The position numbers and the translations under genes were made by a program. Positions 60,401 to 64,000 of a stretch of 64,000 bases of DNA are shown here, piece by piece. Positions within the stretch are counted from its first letter, which is position 1, and every line of letters begins with the position of its first letter. The notes under the pieces are model-generated. The model had not been told where the DNA came from and made no database searches. It worked only from the letters and a program-made list of their open reading frames with translations. Source of the DNA: Nymphalis io (Eukaryota > Arthropoda > Insecta > Lepidoptera > Nymphalidae); assembly GCF_905147045.1 (NCBI RefSeq), contig NC_065889.1, positions 12,219,001-12,283,000 on the forward strand, read 5' to 3'.

Positions 60401-63392
60401 CCGACGCGGCCACATTACAACTAGATATAAACACGAGAGATCACATTTTATATAAAAGATTACTTTATAAAACGACATGGATACGTCGTAAGAATTGGAA
60501 CAATAAAACGTAATTGCTTACTAATATTTAGAATATTAAATTGAGATTAAGACATCTACAAGTGATTGTCTAGATGTTACTATCAAAATTAATTATATTT
60601 TAATAATAGGGTTACAGCCATCCACAAAGGAATCGTAAGTCACGAAGATATTTTTTTAAATTAAGATTACTCATTGTTTTTAATCGTTTTTTACATCGAT
60701 GTTGATACGTGTAATAATTACGTTCCATTTCATTATAAATTGTTTTTAAGTTCCTCAAGTTCCGAATTGTAAAAAGGTTAATTAATTGCGGAAGTAATGA
60801 TAAGCAGAAGTTCTTTTGTACAAAAGAAACTAAAAATAAAATACAGATTAACTACAGTTTCCATGTCGTATGCTCCATTATCATATGCTCGGCGATTTTG
60901 AGGAAACTTACATGTGCCTGATGAACTTCTATCACATTGTAAGCACTAACCTGCACCGAAGTAGATTGGCAAATTATGCACTAAAACTCTTCAAGATGAC
61001 AGAAATTTACAGACTTTATAAAATAACTTTACCTGATTTTTTACTGTTTTGTATTTTGCTATTTCGAACTTTTTAGTACACAAAACAAATATTAATGGTT
61101 TTTGTTTATTTACATCGAATACAACTTCTAGTGAAATGGACGTGAAAATATCAATTCGTCTATGGATGCCTAAATAGATTCAACATTTGTTAAGAAATTA
61201 TCTTCTAGCTTAGCTAAAGAATATACGAGACTATTTGACTAACATAATTATAATCTATATATTGTTCGAAATAACTTTAACGGTAAAGTTTGGAAAACAT
61301 AGATTTTAAAAACGCATATATGGTTTTCTTTTTATTATTAAAGAAGCTTAATTATTTTTCGTACATTTATTATTGATATTTATTCTTTATTCAAATTCAT
61401 ATTTCAATAAAATTATATCGATGTAAAAACAACAACCAAAATTATGACGGATAAACTGCGAACGAGCCTTTTACTCACTTCACGATTGACGTTTAAAATA
61501 TTTTTATTTTATCTATATTTTTGTTTTGAGCTATTTTTCACAAAAGATTTTAAAGATATTGAATCGAAATTATTGAATATCGTTTAGTACAATGATTATT
61601 TTTCAATTTTATTGTTACAAAACTTACACAGATTAAATATAATTTTTTAATCGTAAGTTAAAAGGCAAAACTATCATCAACTATCTATCTATATTTGATG
61701 TGTAACTGGAAAAGGCTAGTTTTATCTATTTATTAAATTTGCAATTAAATTTTAATTCTGTCTAATAATAGTTGTTATAATTCCTAAAGAAATGTACTAA
61801 TCCGACTTGTAGGCAATAGTTCTATTTGTCTATTTTTAAAATTTGCTTAATTATTGAATTTAGTGTTTTTATGTAGAGGATAAACATAAAAAGTAAATTA
61901 TGAAGGCAGTTCTGGCAGCTTAATTTGCAACAACCACAATCACCATTTTTTACTGTTATAGAAAAAAATATAATAAAAAAAGTATTCAACTCGATGTTTG
62001 AAATAACGTAGAAGTATAGATAATATTGTTAGTTATAGTAGGTAAATTACCTAGTAAATTCGCCGTTCTGATCCCTATTTAAATCGATCACATTCGGTAA
62101 ACGATTTTAGTTATATCTTAGCATAACTTCGAATTCGTTTTTAAAAATTAAAATCAGTAATATTGATCCATATTCATTGTATTTCCCTTTATAATAAACG
62201 TTGCGTTTGTATTTTACCCGCAAACTATCACGTTTTAAAAGAGATATTACTGACTATTAGTGACCTGTGCAAATGGGAACTGCGCATACACCTTTTTGCT
62301 GAATAAATATAAACCATTCTTTCCACCATCAATTTAGAAACCATGGGATCTGAGATGTATGTCCAATGATTAACATCCGGATTCCATTTTTCTTTAAATT
62401 CGATTCGATTGAATTTAATTCGGATCACATGGCTATCTTTGTAAGCTTTTTTTTCGTTAAAATAAACACGATAGTTTGCGTTTAAAATTCGCACAACGAC
62501 AGATTAAAAATAATACCATGACACGTTTTACTTTTTGATAAACACATATTATATAAAAAATATTTTACTTATATCGAAAGGTCTGAGTGTTAAAATTAAA
62601 TTTTTAGATATATTTAAAGATTTCGTTGGTAGAGGAACTTAGCTTGGAAGAGGTAAAACTTCGATGTTTGTCTATCTCAAATGTTTCACCTCTTTAAGAA
62701 AAACAACAAAACTATGAAGTAAAATTTCATTGAGTACGTTGAGAGTATTTCAAGGTCGAATTTAAGCGTTTCTATATTTAACGTTTGTATGAGACGTTCA
62801 ACGCAAAAAGGTTTTACTTCTGTCACGTGTACCATAAGTTGCGTTACCTTTTTTATAAGACTAGATAATGCACACAAATGTTCAAATTTAATACTTTAAC
62901 GCTTCCGTCTTATTTTAAATGAAAATAATTCGGTTTCTTTAGAGTATATAGTAAGGATAGTGGTTACAATTTCGACGGTACATAACGTTATACCAATTAA
63001 AGTCGTTAAGTATAGTTATTGAATCATTTTCAATCTTATATTTTAATGTCGTTATCTATAAAATTTAACTCCTAATACCTTTATATGAATTTAATTCAAA
63101 TTATTGCTTGAAAATTTGATTTGTCGAAATCGTTTGCTTCGAAGGAAGAAATTTCGAAGATAATAGGTATAATGTACTATCAATTAATAGGGGAGTAGAA
63201 ATTGGATTTACACCGAGTATAAAACAGATTAAATAAAAGGAAAATATTTAGCTATTCTTTCGAAATTATCGTGAAATATGACATCTATTCAAATTCTAAT
63301 ACAAGACAGGGTCGTTTGTAGACTTAGGTTCGAAAGAATAACTTTACACCTTCCTAGAGATGGCCATTCCCTTCAGAACGGCCACGTTTTCG
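57441..63392 (-). other. Long AT-rich 3' flank, probably DGK 3' UTR plus intergenic DNA
   Basis: About 6 kb with none of the fresh retroposons seen elsewhere, downstream of the last DGK exon. A long 3' UTR on the minus strand is plausible; minus-strand AATAAA signals occur for example near 58067-58075. An acidic minus-strand coding-like patch is at 57656-57735 and an 88-codon GTG-initiated frame at 62228-62494, neither assigned. One decayed SINE is at 60870-61000. Confidence 0.35.
60870..61000 (+). repeat. Ancient R2-type SINE relic
   Basis: GAGGAAACTTACATGTGCCT and ACCTGCACCGAAGTAGATTGG, followed by AAATTATGCACTAAAACTCTT, align in order with the R2 body (GAGGAAACCTGCATGTGTC, CCCGCATTGAAGCAGCGTGG, GGAATAAGCTCCAAACCTTC) at low identity. 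This would be the oldest copy here. Confidence 0.45.
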
Positions 63393-63671
63393 TCACTGGA
63401 GCTCTTTTACTGCTTGTAGGATCCTCTTCACGTGACCAACTTTGGTGACGCCGAGATCGCGAAGATCACGTCTCGCTAGAGACAGTAGTTCCCGACCAGT
63501 GATGTCATGCTTCGCGAACGCTTCGGAATATTCACCAAGGTCGATCGTCTCGAGCCAACTCTGTACCTCCTTCACTCCCCAGGACCGTACTTGAGCAGCG
63601 GTCTGTGTCGTTCCACCTTCGGAGATACTTCGACGGCTTCGCAGCCATTTGCTACTGGATTTCTTTGGAAT
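63393..63671 (-). CDS. Type II diacylglycerol kinase (delta/eta), last exon with SAM domain
   Basis: Only the terminal exon is inside the window: acceptor CATCATAG at 63672-63673, then 92 codons and TGA (63393-63395). It reads in from an upstream exon in phase 0. A basic Ser/Arg-rich linker (KKSSSKWLRSRRSISEGGTT) leads to a complete SAM domain: WGVKEVQSWLETIDLGEYSE, FAKHDITGRELLSLARRDLR, DLGVTKVGHVKRILQAVKEL. The RRDL-x-DLGVTKVGHxKRIL phrase is characteristic of diacylglycerol kinases delta and eta, in which the SAM domain drives oligomerisation and keeps the enzyme in a regulated pool. The enzyme phosphorylates diacylglycerol to phosphatidic acid. The catalytic, C1 and PH domains must lie beyond 64000. 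Insects normally have a single delta/eta type gene. Confidence 0.9.
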   Translation of the reverse strand: MPKKSSSKWLRSRRSISEGGTTQTAAQVRSWGVKEVQSWLETIDLGEYSEAFAKHDITGRELLSLARRDLRDLGVTKVGHVKRILQAVKELQ

Positions 63672-64000
63672 CTATGATGGGAGAGATGGTTTAGGGTGGG
63701 TATAGTTGGTCAAATGTTGGGCAATATGGCGTAAAAGATAGTTCTAGTTTGAAGAATATAAGAATCGGTAAATTAATATCATTTAAATTTTTGTTGTCTT
63801 TAAAAATATCGTTTAATGCCATCTAGTGATAATCTACGATATGTTTTTGGAATAATATGAGGTGACTGGAAAATGCGGGGACAATGACAAAATTAGCAGT
63901 CGTTTAATCTAATTGTGATAAATATAATAAATAAAGATTATACGGAATATTAAAATTATGACTTTATAAATTTGTTAAAAAAATATCAGCAATTATAAAA
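63672..64000 (-). other. Intron of the diacylglycerol kinase gene
   Basis: Sequence upstream of the last exon acceptor. No further exon is visible before the window ends. Confidence 0.6.

Noticed and set aside
62228..62494. 88-codon minus-strand ORF as a gene or DGK exon
   Set aside because: It begins on GTG, has no flanking splice sites that fit, and lies downstream of the DGK stop codon.

Overview
The window reads as nuclear DNA of a lepidopteran insect, probably a nymphalid butterfly. It is very AT-rich, its genes are split by GT-AG introns, and it is littered with short retroposons of the types common in butterfly genomes: tRNA-headed SINEs with intact A and B boxes, and an A-tailed family of about 290 bp. 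Nothing prokaryotic or viral was recognised. Species and SINE family names are inferred from memory of the sequence style; no database was consulted.

Left two thirds (1-44219). I find no convincing coding exon here. The first recognisable exon on the minus strand (44220-44373) carries a signal peptide and the first cysteine block of a glypican and ends in a good splice donor, so everything to its left is most simply the first intron of that gene, which continues beyond position 1. This stretch holds most of the retroposons (several with clear target-site duplications), a truncated LINE-like tail with a 15-bp duplication, a pair of perfect adjacent hairpins sharing the same loop, other inverted repeats, and several GC-rich islands that could be cis-regulatory.

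Right third (44220-64000). This is a compact housekeeping cluster: glypican exon 1 (minus); a HAD phosphatase of the pseudouridine-5'-phosphatase/GS1-like type (plus, 4 exons); NDUFA2, the B8 subunit of respiratory complex I (minus, 3 exons, with two candidate alternative last exons); a DCN1-like neddylation E3 component (minus, 3 exons, the first coding exon being just the ATG); mitochondrial glutamyl-tRNA synthetase EARS2 (plus, 6 exons); and at the right edge the terminal SAM-domain exon of a type II diacylglycerol kinase (minus). Exon junctions were placed by reading splice sites and frame together, and each multi-exon model closes to an intact reading frame.

Glypican/phosphatase and DCN1-like/EARS2 are head-to-head pairs separated by about 0.5-0.8 kb that probably share promoter regions. 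Two of the genes (NDUFA2, EARS2) are mitochondrial, and the phosphatase has an N-terminal extension that looks like a mitochondrial presequence. The most interesting items are the duplicated last exon of NDUFA2, the presequence-like extension on the phosphatase, the tandem hairpins at 28531-28594, and a possible small terminal exon and secreted-peptide ORF near 19 kb.
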